A DNA stretch of 64,000 bases from Rhyzopertha dominica (GCA_025024175.1 QCXZ01000137.1:8184001-8248000); one strand, 5' to 3'. Shown: positions 21,786 through 35,715, counted from the stretch's first letter. Program-made: numbers and translations. Notes: generated from the sequence alone by a model not told the origin.

Positions 21786-24700
21786 CTACTACATACATGC
21801 TAAAACTGAGACAGCACGTCCTAGATTGTGGTATAAATCTTTGCTTTCTATAAATCTCAAGAAAAATCTGACGAATTCTACTGTATATATAGTAGAGTTG
21901 GATGTATCAGAAATATCAGTGTTCTTCGAAAACTTTGAACAGTTTCCTATAGTAGCAGTAGACTTCTGAGATCTATAGTTTTGTAATCATAAATTCACTC
22001 AACAAAATCGCGAACGTATGTGTTGTTATTCAGTAAACAAATACTGCTGTTTTTATAAAACTCGTCAAAACAGTTCGCGCGGATCAAAGTGCAAGACGCG
22101 CTTATTGATCATCAAACCCACGCTTGTCATCTGTTTTCAAGAACTTAATGTGTTATTCTATTGCCCGTCAAAACACTCCTTGGAAGCTTGTCACGCTATT
22201 TGTTTTGTAGTTATTGCAGTTGTACTTATTGCCACGATTTAACAACTCAAACTATCTTGTATATCTGGGGTTGCACCAGAGTATAAATGCTAATTTCTAA
22301 TCGCATATGAAGCAGATAATTTTATCCTTTGATAATATGCATGTCATTCATGTCAGTGAAGACGTTCAACCTTAAGAACCACTAAACCAGGGCAAAATAT
22401 ATAAACACTCGTATCGAACTGAAGAACTCTAAAAGTGCAAAATCAGGAGGATGGTTACCTACTACTCGTATATCCTATTTGGTCATCTGTCTATATACTT
22501 TCATTCAATGATTCCTTTATATCTATTGATATCATAATGGAACAAAATTAACCTACACCGATTGCATATTTGTTTGCCCTCTTTGGAATCATTTGGTCTA
22601 CTGTCAATACCGTATTGACAAGGTTTCGAAATACCACATTACTTTAGATTAATGACGAGAAAAGGGTTTATTTGGTATAAAAGAAGTAAAACAGTGTATG
22701 GGGTTGATAGTTTTTGTAAATAGTAAGTATGAATATTAACAATTCATCCATTCTGGACAATACTAGTCATACTTCCTTCTATGTAGTGTATAGATTATTC
22801 ATACAATTGGGCTTCTACTGTCAATAGCTACATACTTACTTACAGGAGTAAGTAATAGTTGCTTATGGAGACGCTGACGCCTTGCAAAGTTTTTTTTTTT
22901 ATATTAGCTTTTACTATAAATTTAACACATGGTTATTTTGACAGGAGTGAAGTCTGAAGATTTTCGTATTCGCGATATCACAAAATTTATAGAACATAAA
23001 CGTATAGTTGCTATAAATGTTTAGTAATTACAGTGTGAAATGCCATACAAAATACAAGATCCTATAAACCTTTCGCTACGCCAACACCTATAAAGGACAC
23101 ATTATAACAGCTCCATCTTATATTTTAATATTACTACAAGCCTCTTACTTCTCTACGTATTCTTTTTGCTTTCGTTCACTGTTCTTCTCCATCCTCCTTC
23201 TTTCTGGTGATCCGCATTTCTCTGTTTGTTCTGGTTTTCTTTTCTGTCGGCATTTGTCACCTAAGCAACCGCAAAATTTTGTTCTGCTTTTGTCTCTAGA
23301 GTGTCTTCCACGGCTAACTCACTATCACAGTCTTCCTGTTCTCAATTGTCTACTCTGTCTCCCCCCTCTTTCAGCTTACTCTAATATCTGGCTGTAGTAA
23401 CTTACCAACTAAAGTTCTTAATACTTAATTCGAGTTCGAGTTACATTAAATTTAAATATTAAATATATCAAAGAATCACAAATGGTGTTCAATAACCTCA
23501 ATCCAGACTATTTGTTTAACTAGAGTGTGTTTTGACGTAACTACAAAATCACTGGACATTCAGTAAGAAAATCGTCATATTTGGAATAAATCATAAGAGG
23601 GTCAACCCTCAAAAAAAACGACCAAACCTGGAGATTTTATGATTGGTTTTACACCAGCGGGAATTTCTTTACAAACTCCATTGATAGGGCTGAAACCATC
23701 CCGAACTAGTGGTATAAGGATCTCCTTCTCTGATAGTTTAACTTTGAAATACCACATGTTGGAAGGCTATGGAACCAACAGAATTTGTATTAACAAAGTA
23801 ATATTCAATGTTTCACATATATAAGTAGCACCAAAATAGTGACCATAAATGAACAAGACAGTACCAGGATCTTACAGTAATATCGCCCAGAACGAAGCTT
23901 CGCTTTCCCATCCTGTTTATTTTCAAAATAAGAATGCCCATTCTCCTCTTCGCAATGAAGCGTGGAAAATCTCAGGAATATTTGATTTTAAACCCCGCCG
24001 TGCTGAATATATCCGAATGAAATTCGCAGTTCATCGCGCGGATAATAAAATCTTTTGCATAACATGGAGTACGCCAGATCTGCACGTGAAACGTAGTCAT
24101 AAAATTGTAAACCGAATAATACGACGTCGCAGTACGTCGAAATTGTGAATAGGCAATCAGAAACGGCCTCGTCTAGCAGCGATAAGCGCGCTTTCGATAC
24201 GTTGATAACGACGGCTGCTTTTTATTGCAACCTACCTCAACGGTTTCTCCATTAGCTACGATAATAGTGTTTTTCGCCATTGAAGCAGCGAGTATTGTAG
24301 AGTGGTTAATAAACCTCGTTGATTTCGCTCAAGGTTCGCCTTTGCCATCGATTTTATTTGACTTCGTGTCGACCCCTAGAGACGGACGCATACGCCTCCA
24401 ATATTTACGACGCAGACGGAGAGAGTCTGGTGATAATGGCGAAAGCTAATATTGAAAGAGCGTATGCACGCTATAAATGTGTCGACTGTTTATGTCTTCA
24501 GCAAGGACAAACTTTTTAAAGCGCTCTGTGTTGGCTGTGTATCCATAAATACGTGCTAAAACACACACAGGACGCACCGACCGAGTTGGGTGTAAATTTA
24601 GAATGCATGGCGGTAGACGGATCGCATTAATACGTAGGCCAACTGTTTACCCACCGGTGTGGAATGATGTAAATTCGAAGCAACTGGTGTATTTGCCGAT

Positions 24701-25654
24701 TTGCCTTAACGATTTGTCTTAGGCTTGTATAAATTGTAATAGTTGAGTCAAATGGGTTCTCTAGTACAGACGTGTTGTAGAAGAAACACGATGGAAGCAT
24801 CGGCACATTATTTTTAGTAGTTCTGCACCCACTCAGATACGCAGAAGAATGATTTTTTTAATACCCTAGTATTTTTGCAAACTGGCGAGGTTATGGATGC
24901 GACAAGCGGTTATTTACAAAAATGTCTAGAATGGGCCGTACGAAGTACATTACTCAATACTCATCATTCTAAACCGAATTTGTAAATTTGATGACCCCCT
25001 ACGGGCTAATCAGATCCATGGCATAATAGGTACACTCTCCGTGTTTTCTTCCGTTTTCCACGCTTTCCCTGCCTTATCGCTGCATCATCTATCGCTTTCT
25101 TCGGCTTTTTCTACTTCTTGTTCCAAATATGTTGCATCTTGCAGCCGCTGGTGCCATCATTTTCATTTAGTTATTCCTACTCCTATTGATTTCCATTGTT
25201 TATTGTATCCCGTACACCCCAGATCTTCCTAAAGAATTTTCCACACACTTCAGGGTTTTTTTGATGGTGCTGGTTTATCACTCGTAGCCTCGTAGTAAAC
25301 TGTTTTCTGTATACTTAATTTTGCTTAGATGGTCATACTGACACAGTGTAATCTGCCAAAAATTGTTATTTTTATCCCATTATAAAAATCTTATGCTGTT
25401 TAGACGCAGTACTTTTTTTAATATTCCACTCGTTAGTTTCCGCATTTGGGGATAAAGCTCCATCAAAAGCAACTACTTATCACTGGTTCCAATAACTAAA
25501 AGGTGGTAGTGTTTCGCTGCAGGATTAGCCAATTCCGCAACATCACTTGTAGCGGAAATATTGATGAAAACATAAACATAACATACGACGATATTCTTTT
25601 TTTCGGACATCAATACATTCTCCATTTTGCATGCGCAGTTAGCCATCAGAAAAC
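21786..25654. other. Spacer with polypyrimidine tract and GC-rich island
   Basis: No gene is recognised. About 23,140-23,390 is strongly C/T-rich on the plus strand (polypurine on the minus). About 23,850-24,680 is GC-richer with several open overlapping frames (99, 74 and 66 codons on plus) lacking any family motif. The 25,041-25,232 plus frame is another C/T-rich stretch. Confidence 0.3.
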
Positions 25655-26150
25655 TATGCTCTTGTTAAGTACCACATAATCTGACCACGGCCCAAAAAGA
25701 AGATTAAGTGCAGTAAATGTTTAGAAAATTTAATAATGAATCTTCTAAACATGCCTACGACAACGTTATGGACGTCAAATCCTGGATATATTCATGAGTT
25801 GGAAACCAAGCAACAATCAATAGTTTAGACGTTTCAACAAATGAATGAATGTAGAGAAATCGGATCATGTTGTCACAATTCCTTTAGAGTTGAGATAATC
25901 ATCGTACAGTAAATTCTGAATGGTATACAACAACTTGCTTGCCAGAGGTCATGATGAGTGGCGAAAAAACAACCCTAGACGGGAAATCATTCTTTATCAT
26001 GGTAAGGTGCCCTACTGCAGGATTTTTTGTGAAGTAACGGTATCAAGTCATCTACCACAATGTCCTGATTTGGCTCCAAGTGGCTTTTTTGTTTCCTACG
26101 ATCAAAAGTAAAATGCGTGGCTATCGCTAGTCGAATCTGTTTATTGCTAC
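25655..26150 (+). pseudogene. Mariner transposase pseudogene
   Basis: Reading across frames, the plus strand gives mariner blocks in order: VPHNLTTAQK; KFNNESSKHAYDNV; DVKSWIYS (family TGDESWIY); ETKQQSIV; VVTIPLEL; NSEWYTTTCLPEV; RREIILYHGKV (family RRIILHHDNA); PQCPDLAPSGFF; and FLFPTIKSKMRGYR. Mariner transposase is a DD34D enzyme acting at terminal inverted repeats. Here the second Asp (HDN to HGK) and third Asp (APSD to APSG) are replaced by Gly, and at least four frameshifts and several stops break it. The N-terminal DNA-binding half is missing and no terminal repeats were found, so this is an old truncated copy. Confidence 0.8.
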
Positions 26151-29100
26151 ATACAAGCTCAACCATATTTTATGACTTGTGGTTGGCCCAGTGAGTCTAA
26201 CTAATTGTGGCAATTCTTAAATATACCTGAACAGCGATAAACCATAAGGAAATAATAGTGTCTTTTAGTGAAATCAGTAACATGTAAACCTAAAAGTAAA
26301 CAAAACAGCATTACTTTCTAGATAAACTAACAAAAAAAAAACAAAATTTTGCTTTGGTGATAAGGCAGTCTAATGTTTAACCCGTTTTGCCGTAGGGCAT
26401 GCAGACCTTGAAAAATAAATTCGGTATCCCTCTAGGGTAGGTTTTAGGTGTGTTTTCAGAATATAAATATCTAGATCCATATTTACAATACCTTCTACCA
26501 TATGGATCCCCAAACCATTAGTGATACATGAAATTTTAGTGTTATTTTCAAACATACTTTAAATCTCGATTCGTGACTCTGCGAACTGAATCCGATTGTT
26601 CTCGAGCCGTTTTGACCAAAACAATTTGTTTCTGTGAGGTAGTGACCAATCATTTTTCATTTGCTTACAATATTAACTCACCCAAATGATTTAAAACTGC
26701 TGAAACAATAAAATTAATTATTCTAGTAAAAATATTCTCTCTCGCAGTATTCCATTATTTTTCCATAACTAGAGCGCCCGGCGGTTTTTGACATGTATTT
26801 TTTCTGAAAGCTTTTTTATTGATATTAGCAACTGTAAGCTCTGTTGCAGATTTTTGCTTTTGCGCGATAGAGGTACCTAGTTCTATTATAGAATCCTATG
26901 TTTAGAGTAGTTTATCTAAATAAGTTGACAACATTACCAATTTCAGACGCCTATTTGCCTGATCTTGACAAAAAAAATGTGTAGGAACATTAACACAGAG
27001 TGTGATACAGCGAAAAACTCTTAATATTAATTATTATTGCATTAGCAGTAAATGTACTATAAAACAGGTGCTAAGTAATATTTTTTGCAAAGAAACTGTT
27101 GGAAATTGTATAAAATAAATAATATAAAACACTCTATGTAAGTAGCAAATATATGAATCTTGGTTTTGGATTAACATACAGTTGTAGTTTTTATGGAACT
27201 GAGCCAACTAATATGGGACGGGACTTGTGTACATCACTGTTTGCACTTTGATTCAGTAGTATATGTTCAAAATAGTTCATCCAAATTTGAAAAATTCGGG
27301 TCTTCGATTCTAATTCCTATTATCGTCTTTACTAAACAGCATTTTTTGCGGATTCATCTTGTGTACCTAATTTCTTCAGTTTTCTTGCAAAAAATTATTT
27401 ATTTCGTGCTGTTTCTTTCATTATATCCTAACACTATGATCACCGACATATTTTCTATGGTTCTCACCATTTCTCTGTCTGCTATCTATGGTAAATTCTC
27501 TAAGCCTCGATTCTTAATTTTTTTTCACTTTTTTAGTTGAGGGTGATTCTTTTGTTAATATTTTTGAGGTAGCGCCACAAAATGGTGCTTAAAGATGTAC
27601 ACATATTTTTAAATGTCATAGAAAATTTATTTTTCGTTCTGCAAGATTAAATTTCTGGAAATGGAGAGCTTACGGTCTAAGTTGAAACAGAAATGTACTT
27701 TCTTATGAAAATCGTGTTAATGTTAGTGGCCTTCGGCATCAATACATTTCTTAGTATGAATCACCTTGGGATTCCGTATATCTTGTCAAAGTGACCAATT
27801 CAAACTTATTGGAAGTGTAAATATGCAAAATTGTGTGTACGGGACTGAAGATAATAATCATATTATAGTCGAAAAGTATGTGAATTTGCCTGGTGTAAAT
27901 GTGTCGTGTGGTTGGGCTGCAAGGGGACTTTAAGCTTTACATTTCGAGAGATTTAACTTTATATAACGGAAAATGAATTTTCTATGAAAGTTCAAAGTGT
28001 GTATACATTTTTGAAGCACCCAGCAGATTAAGACCGAAAATTCGTCCTGGGCAAAAGATCTCCCATATAATTATTATTGTTATAAGTAATATTCAGCGCA
28101 ATGAATTTTTCTTGGATTTTAGTCCATTAGTCACATCAGTAAACAAACTTTCTGAAGCAGATGGTTGTTGGTGGTTGTGGTGGTGGTATATTCGATTAAT
28201 ATTTACACGATTTCGATAATTTGAGAATGATATTTAACTTCTTCTTCAGCATTTCACGCAACTAGGAAATCCCTGGATATAGGTAGTTGAAAAATTATTA
28301 CTTACAAGCAAGCTTTCACAACTGCAATGGTAAACAGTTTCAATTTTCTGTGCTAATTTATGTCAGAGGTCGCCTGTTATCCCAGCAAAAACCACACCCG
28401 CTCATTATTGACTCGCATTTCTTGCTAATGTTTGCAAACCACTTACGTGCTCCTAGCATCGATTAAGTACTAGTCCGAAACCAATTAATCCTCTCAATTT
28501 TTACATCGCCGTACCTATAATTAAGCGCCACACTCGGGTGTGTTATCATCGTTCCATCTCACACGTTCCTCGCATCCCGTGGCCAATCTCATTCTTTGCC
28601 AATTACCCCATGGCCAGACTTGACGGGCGATCTTAACCTTTCGAAAGTAACAGGTGAGAATTTACAACAGTCGTTCCCGGATAGAACTGGGATTTATATC
28701 GGCATGGAGGCAACAGTGCGTTGCACTTTGACTCTATTAATATGTGATAGTATTGGTTGCACCACGCCTCACCTAACACGTGTGGACCGAATCGGGAACC
28801 AGGTGAAAAACCTGGTGTTTGCGGCCAAGGGTAACGCTGTCCACTGTACGCTTTTGCTGCTACATGCATTTATCTACCTGTAAACGTTGTGCTTTTCGCG
28901 TCAAATGTTCACCAAATGAGGGAAGTGCCACGGCGAATTGTTTCAGTTTTGCTTTATTCAGGTGTCTGGAAAGCTACTCGTGGAAAAGTGAAGCCTTTTA
29001 CTGGTAATTTAGTACACAAATGGCGGTAATAAGGCAACTGTATTGGTCTTGAATATAATAATTTTGTAGAAATGTCACGTCACCGGACATCTAATATGGA

Positions 29101-29334
29101 ATACCTCTGCCTTTCTCTTATTAATACGTGCGCAAAAACTTCTCTTAGCCTCAAATTGGTTAAGCCTACGACAAGGGATTGTAATTGCTTAACTAGATCC
29201 ACAGTTCCTGGTTTGGAACCTAAATTTACAATAATTGATGTCAAATATACACCCGGGTTCCTTACAAATTAACTCTAATTAATCAGCTACTATTTCGTAA
29301 TGATTGAATTCTTGGTAAAATCAAATTTATCTAA
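26151..29334. other. Spacer; GC-richer island at about 28,390-28,900
   Basis: No gene is recognised. The plus frame 27,193-27,540 (115 codons) is hydrophobic and T-rich and looks like chance. The island at 28.4-28.9 kb is open in both strands (95 and 78 codons) without a family motif and is a candidate non-coding conserved element. Confidence 0.3.
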
Positions 29335-29600
29335 ATTAAAAAAGGATATTCATTATCTCCTGGAGAAGTATGCAGTCATCCAGAGACGAAACAAAACGAT
29401 AAACTATCAAGTCTTCAGGATACAGTAAAAACGAGCATTTGGAACAACTAGAAATGCCTCTACATACATAAGTATTAAACAACAAAGGACAGAAATATGA
29501 TCCTTCGGAAGATAGAGCCTCCTAATTTATTAAGCATTATAAAATGATATCAAACGCTTTACTAAAATCTGTGTAATGCTATCAAAGTGCTGGTGATTTG
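29335..29600 (-). pseudogene. LINE reverse transcriptase remnant (second copy type)
   Basis: The minus strand reads TDFSKAFDII at 29,543-29,573 (first catalytic Asp kept). After a frame change there is an open run EGSYFCPLLFNTYV, then CSKCSFLLYPEDLIVYRF (Y-A-D-D-L motif as YPEDL, codons 29,408-29,422), then SSLDDCILLQEIMNIL. The order 'SKAFD', 'QGS-LGPLLF', 'YADDLKIY', 'DC-LLQ-DL' is that of Jockey/CR1-like non-LTR retrotransposons. About 50 residues are missing between the first two blocks. It differs from the copy at 21.4 kb, which lacks the GS-PLLF block, so they are separate insertions. Confidence 0.7.
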
Positions 29601-32134
29601 TCCATATGTTTTAATAGAAAATTTTGTTTATCAAGAGAGAAACCGCTCAAAAGCAAAGATTATTGGTGATGACAACATCAAAAATGAACAAATTTGACAA
29701 CGGTTATTAATTGGCAACAGAAAACTAGTCACCTGATTTAAGATAGAATTAACACCAATAGTTTTACAAATCCCAGAAACAAACACAGTCATTTAATAAT
29801 TTAAAATAATCCTGAAAAGGAGTCAAGAGACTATCTGTGCATTTCTTTATAAAAATTGCGAAAATACTAATCCCAAATTACTTATATTTATACCTATAGT
29901 TTATCGATCATCAAAATTCTAGGGTAGGTACTTCTAGCAGACTCAACTTCAAATTTTGTATTGAGTTAGTGTCCGGCCTATAAAGGAAGGAAAAACTAAA
30001 ACATCCCGAAATTTTACATGTCAGTCCTAACTTCTGATCGCTGAATATAATCGGCTTATTAGAAGCACATACCGCCCAGAATTGTCAAAAAAAAATAAAG
30101 ACACGAAATGGGTTTTAAAAAACCACGTAGCTGATGTATAAGATACATATGAAAACTGAAAAGACAAAAAGGAGTATCTACAAAAGAAATGAGATCGCAG
30201 CAAAAACATAAAATGTACGAAAATGTAAATCAAAGTCAATTATTAGTATAGTTAGCAATTATGAAAGTACATATTCAACATGAGATTTTCACAACTTTTT
30301 GCGGTGAAGGGAATGCGTTGCCAGATTTAAATTTTTGTACATTTATGTTCTTGGTGCGATAATTATCTATTTACAACGGGATTCAAACCACAAAGACGGA
30401 TGAAATAAAATTCATTCATATGCAGTTCATTGCATGCCATATGGCTAAAACGCCTTTAACTCCACCCCAATTTTTATTTACAAGTTTTTGGTATAATTAT
30501 CAAAAAGGTACTTAAAGACACCTACACCGTCCCAAAGTTCAATAAATCGTTTTATTGCCACATTCTTCTTGTCAAGCGCCGTAATTTATTATCACTGAAA
30601 ACCAGCATAGATAGCAGCAGGATGTTTTAATCCTCTATGATAAAATATTTTTCATATAAACTATACAAAGCATAATAAAAATGCCAAAGAGACCATCCAT
30701 TTGGTGTCCAAGATTTGGAGTTCACTATGTCAGTGTCTGTCTGTCACGTTACCTTTAGTGACACTATAATCTGCAAATGTAGGTTAAGCAACGGATTTTG
30801 AGTTTAACACATGAAAATCGCATACTGACAACCAATTTAAATTCAAGGGCCCCATGAAACTCATCAAGAGGACACGAAAGAACGTTAAAAAAATTATTCT
30901 TTAAACTAAATTATCATTTGTCGACTTTACAAACTTATTATGCAGTAGCAACAGCCCTACAAAAATCATAGCTAATCGACAGCAAAGTGTAGTGAATTTT
31001 GCCGTTGGCGTTGCCGTAATTACCTGGTTTGAAATTCAAAAACACATTGTCACATGAGCAACAAATAATGAGAATACTAAAATTCCCACAAAGTAAAATT
31101 TTAGTTTCAACATTAGTAACGATAATGCCATCATCATTCGGGAGCCAAAAGGCTAAAAATATACGCCTTAACGGGGACTAGAGCAATGATTAAGAAAACA
31201 AATGGTTTTATTAAAACGAAACAGTGTTCATTTTGAATTGCAAACAAGTTTAAAAAAAACCTGTAACAAACATAACCAGAACTAAAAATGACTAGACGCG
31301 GTAGAATTATAAATGATATGCCAGACGACCTTGCCCTATAGCAACTTTATGCATAGTCGAAATCAGATACGCGTTCCTATCAGCAGAAATGATCTTATAA
31401 CAATTATCATTAGCACCTTGCATTCATCAAAATTATCGCACTAACAGCTAAACCGGGAACACAGCCAATGTTGCAATACTTATTTACCTGCATCGTTAGC
31501 CGGTAATTAATAGACTGGAAAAAAAATTCTATAATGTTGGCAACCAGTTGTATAATGTTTCATGTAGGTCAGGACAGAAATAGCTTGTTTACACTTATCT
31601 TGTTTGTTCTCGGGCGCGATTATTATTTTATTCCGTCAAAGTGAAGTGCGCCTGCTTATCGCGGCCAATATCAGCGACTAATTAAGCCGTTGCGGACCGA
31701 ATTTCTGGTTACGAAACGCAACGATCGATTTTGTGGAAACGGCCCGGTTCGATTATGGTTTTCTTGTGAATGTCACACGGAAGTGTTGCGACACGCGATA
31801 CGCTATCTTGGGTAAATAGCTAATGACAAATAAATGTTCGCTATCAAAAATGCAGATGCACCGCCGTAGGCGCGGACATAAATGCAATAAACAAGCCGTG
31901 CGGGAAATGCAAATATTTTGAATACACACAAAACAGAAAAACGCGTATCTCTTATAGTTCGTCTCAAAATGCTAACCTAACCTTCCAAGAGAGATAACAG
32001 ATTCAAACTTCGGTAATTTTTTTTATGACAACTACACTACTAAATAATATACTGAATAACATAAACAAAAGCTCACTCTCCACTTCCATGGCAAGCTCTC
32101 CACGAGAAAGAAAAGCAACCGCATCACACCCGAA
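29601..32134. other. AT-rich spacer; GC-richer island at about 31,600-31,930
   Basis: No gene is recognised. The 31.6-31.9 kb island (for example TCTCGGGCGCGATTATTATTTTATTCCG in pieces) has the same character as the other GC-richer islands and contains TTTTATT cores. Confidence 0.3.
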
Positions 32135-32265
32135 CATGGCCCGCGGCCTTTCATCCCTACAGGTACCCCACTTCTGGCAAATGCCATGGTTTGCGGCCTT
32201 TCATCCCTCGATGGAGCCCACTTCTGACAGATACTATGGCATGCGACCTTTCATCGCTCGAAGGA
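32135..32265. repeat. Three tandem units of exactly 50 bp
   Basis: Units begin CATGG or TATGG at 32,135, 32,185 and 32,235. Each has a GCGRCCTTTCATC block at the same offset; the first two also share a CCCACTTCTG block. Identity is about 70-80% by eye. Because 50 is not a multiple of three, the units fall in different frames, so the 110-codon frame 32,025-32,357 that overlaps them is probably not a gene. Confidence 0.8.
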
Positions 32266-35001
32266 TTTTACATGTGATCAAAGGCTATAAATCCGCTTAC
32301 GAAAGCGGCTTAATTTCTTGTATTTCGATGAATTTGTTTGATCAACACGTATTTTAAAAATTGATTCCTAATGGTGGTCAAAAAAGCACACCGCATTATC
32401 TTACACATGAGGAATAATTAACAACAATTTTCATCGATTTTTACAATTAATGTAAGATGAAACATAACAACATGATAACTGACATGCAGCGTCAAAAATG
32501 ATATTATATATATGTAGAACATAAAGTTCGAATTGTAAACAATTTTAAAACCAGGCATCAAGAAAATTTAGGAAAACTTGATAGTATCAATATTTACTGC
32601 AAGATTGCAGATTTATTTTTAAATTGAGTATGACTAACGGAAAGAACCGTAGAATCGTTAAGGTGGAATAGTACAGGTACCAGAAAACTCAAATCCGAAT
32701 GATGGCAGCACAGTCTATTTTCAACAAAATTGCAAACGGCCGTAGTTAAAATATGCAAATCCCGCCCTCATTTATAACTCAAATAAATTAGGGTCCGCCT
32801 GCATCCGGCCTTCAAAGACATCGTATCTACAGAGAGCTGATACCTGTGGTAGACGGATGTCTGGCATTTCTGTATTTGAGTAAATAGGTAATAATTCTAG
32901 ATGTAAATTTGGTTGGGCCGAAACTCTCACTGCATTTGGATAGCGACTGTAACTTGGCCACCTATCTTCTTTCCAGAAAACAAAGATATAAATTAATAAA
33001 AATAAAATCAATGATGGGCGCGCAGAATATGCAATGTAGATTACGTCAGGATTATGCTATTACCTACGCGTAACCTATGTAATATTCTACTTTGAAAGTC
33101 TACTGTAGAAAACAGCATTGTACAGATAAACGGAAATTTTTAGTATTTAATGGTATTCATCATTAGTGCTGCTCAAGACGCCTCAATTGTCAATATTATT
33201 TTGTATTTTATTATTATTTTTATTTCTTGCAACTAAAGGAATATTACCTTGCTGTTAACCGGACAAATGTCTAAACTAAAATAACTGGGTTAGGCATGTA
33301 GTAATTAGGGCCAGGAGAGTCGACTAAGCAGGACAAGTTTGCTTTCAAAAGCAATTTTTAAACTACCAATCAGTCAAATAGACTCCTGTAAACTGTGACG
33401 TTGTCTTTCTGCTCTATAAACTGATATAGGCCGGCAATTTCATACGCTGCCCTTGTTCTTTTACAGAAACTATTTTAATCGCAGGTCTATTTTATTGTGC
33501 TATATTGACAGAGTATACAAGCAGTTCTCATTGCAAAACTTGCGACATTGATCTAAACAAGGAAGTAGCAAATGATAGTAATAGTAAAACCCTTTTTTTG
33601 TCGAAAAATCTACTTGTATGTGAAGTATGCGGTTGCGAATTGCTAGCTTGTAAAAAATAGGCTTTTTAGAAATATATCTCGTACAGTCGGGGAAGAATAG
33701 ACTTCAAAACATTGTGCTTTGTTGTTTGTGTCCCAAACGAGTAAAAAAAACATTTGGAAACCATGACTTACTAAAAAATGTTATGCAAATTTATAACATA
33801 AATATTAAAAGAACTGTATTACATATCAAAAATTCTCAAGGAATTCGACAAATAAGGGGGTATAAGAAACAAAATAATTTCCACTTAGTTTTAGCATGTA
33901 CCAATGTACTTAAAATCTACGTCAAAAGCCTTTATCTACATTTTCTACGAGTATAATGTAGAAAATTATAATTTACGCGTAAGCGCCCATCTTTAATAAA
34001 TAAAACGAAAGTGTAAACAATACACATCATTCGGCGCCAAAATTTTATGTTGTTTAGGAAAAACTTTTTAAATACACTTGGATGAAAGCAAGCAACGTGA
34101 TCAGCAGTGTTTACACTGTGGAAAATGAAAATATGACTTCACAGTCGAAATCTTCGTAATAAGCAAAAATTTAGCATGCAGCTATAGACAATCAAGACAG
34201 AAATATGCCGCAGTCAATAGGTATAAATGTAACATTCATAAGTATATAGAACATCTTATAATTAATAGTTGCTTCGCAATTACGGGGAAATTCGACTTCT
34301 TATGTTAAATTATGTATATTCTTTTTCCTTGACAACCGTTCGATTATATTTACATTAGGTACCTATTTTCAAGACACGAATACTAGGTATTGGATAGGAT
34401 GCATGAAACATACCCACTGTTTTACCACATTAAATTAAACAAAAAACTAGCTCAAGTTAAGATATTAACAATCTTTAGCTTGCTGTACTAGTGTTTTGAA
34501 AGAAGATAGCATAATTTTGAATTTAGGAACAATTCAAATAAATATTGTTTTGAATACAATTAGTTAGACATAATTGATTGAATGTATTAATATGTGCTAA
34601 CGTAGCATATATTTTTGGTTTTGAATATATAATACAATAAAATATATTCTGTTTAGGAACATTTGATTAATATCAAACGAAGAATATATGTTCAAATAAA
34701 ACATACACAGACTCGATTTAAATAAATTTAATAGAGAATATTCCAATAGTTTCATTCCAAGAAACAATCTTTACGTGTGTACCACCAAGGGGGTATAAGC
34801 TGCTTGCGTAGATCCTTTATCTTATGTCCTAATTCTAAAGAAAGTGCAGGTACCCAGTGCTCTTAATCTAGCTTTCCTAGAACATTTGATTCTGAAAGGA
34901 TTAGTGTGCGGATTATGAGGACAATTATAGGAAAGTTCTCGAAACGGTCATGGACAGACAATACAGGTATTCCTAATGACATGATGCCGTGAACAGAACA
35001 T
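32266..35001. other. AT-rich spacer, no recognised gene
   Basis: No gene is recognised. It holds two of the four GGGGTATAAG motifs (33,857-33,866 and 34,790-34,799). The second lies about 295 bp upstream of the MULE-like start codon and could mark that element's left end. Confidence 0.35.
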
Positions 35002-35009
35002 TATAAATA
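35002..35009 (+). promoter_or_regulatory. TATA box of the MULE-like gene
   Basis: TATAAATA lies 76 bp upstream of the ATG at 35,085, leaving room for a start site near 35,035 and a short leader. Confidence 0.4.
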
Positions 35010-35084
35010 GCAAGGCAAATCGTAAAAGTCGTCACTTTTTCTTTGCAATCTTGCTGGCGAAAGAGATTTTTGAATAGTGCAAGT

Positions 35085-35659
35085 ATGGGGAATAAACATA
35101 AAAATCCTTCACGAGTGACGAAACGAAGTGGTAGTTCTAAATTCATGACGCGTTTGAACGCTGAAAGGTAAGTTTATCTTGCAATATATTACTTGATGCA
35201 ATATATTTTTTTACCTAGTAGATAATATCTAAATAATTTTGACTTTACATTCCAGGTGGAAGAAACTGGGTCAAGGTTTGCAGCCACATTCGTCCAGATC
35301 TCCCGCTAACTATGATTTAGAGATCGACACACTTCCGCCCCTAGAAATGGAAGTTGACTCAAGTTATAGGACCGTTGCTGACCTCTTGACTGGTAGAAGA
35401 ATTGTAAAGCTGGGGTATTTTCTACAACAGTACAAGAGTGTAGTAAACCATCCAAAGAAATGTACAATGGGCAGAATGGATTTCGTCAAAGAAGTTTATA
35501 ATGTATGCAGACAATGATGTCCACATCGAGAGGATAGAGAGAGACAGCGGGACCTGGATTAATAGCATGGTGCCTAAATTGACGGCATTTTATAAAGATA
35601 GGATGCTGCCGGAAATTGTAGATTCGCGAGTATCTAGAGGGATGAAAATTCGGGATTAG
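35085..35659 (+). pseudogene. Mutator-like (MULE) gene with YqaJ-like tail, internally deleted, two exons
   Basis: Exon 1 (35,085-35,167) encodes MGNKHKNPSRVTKRSG and on to LNAER. An 88-bp intron (35,168-35,255) has GTAAGT and TTCCAG ends, and exon 2 continues the frame as WKKLGQGLQ. Exon 2 contains LLTGRRIVKLGYFLQQYK and CTMGRMDFVKEV, which match the N-terminal Mutator-like domain of insect MULE proteins. This frame stops at 35,517. In the +1 frame, 35,504-35,659 reads YADNDVHIERIERD, then MVPKLTAFYK and MLPEIVDSRVSRGMKIRD, resembling the end of the YqaJ-type nuclease domain that some of these proteins carry. I infer one long fusion protein that lost its central part (transposase core and nuclease active site), joined out of frame near 35,504. 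A donor-like GAG|GTATGT follows at 35,669. Confidence 0.6.
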
Positions 35660-35715
35660 CACCTAGAGGTATGTCGTTTTTTAACTTGGTACCTCATGTA
35701 CAATTACTCGTGTTT

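Noticed and set aside
27193..27540. 115-codon hydrophobic plus frame resembling a membrane protein
   Set aside because: T-rich sequence produces Phe/Leu/Ile/Ser runs; no family pattern or neighbouring exon.
32025..32357. 110-codon plus frame
   Set aside because: It runs through three 50-bp repeats whose period is not a multiple of three, so each unit would encode different residues.
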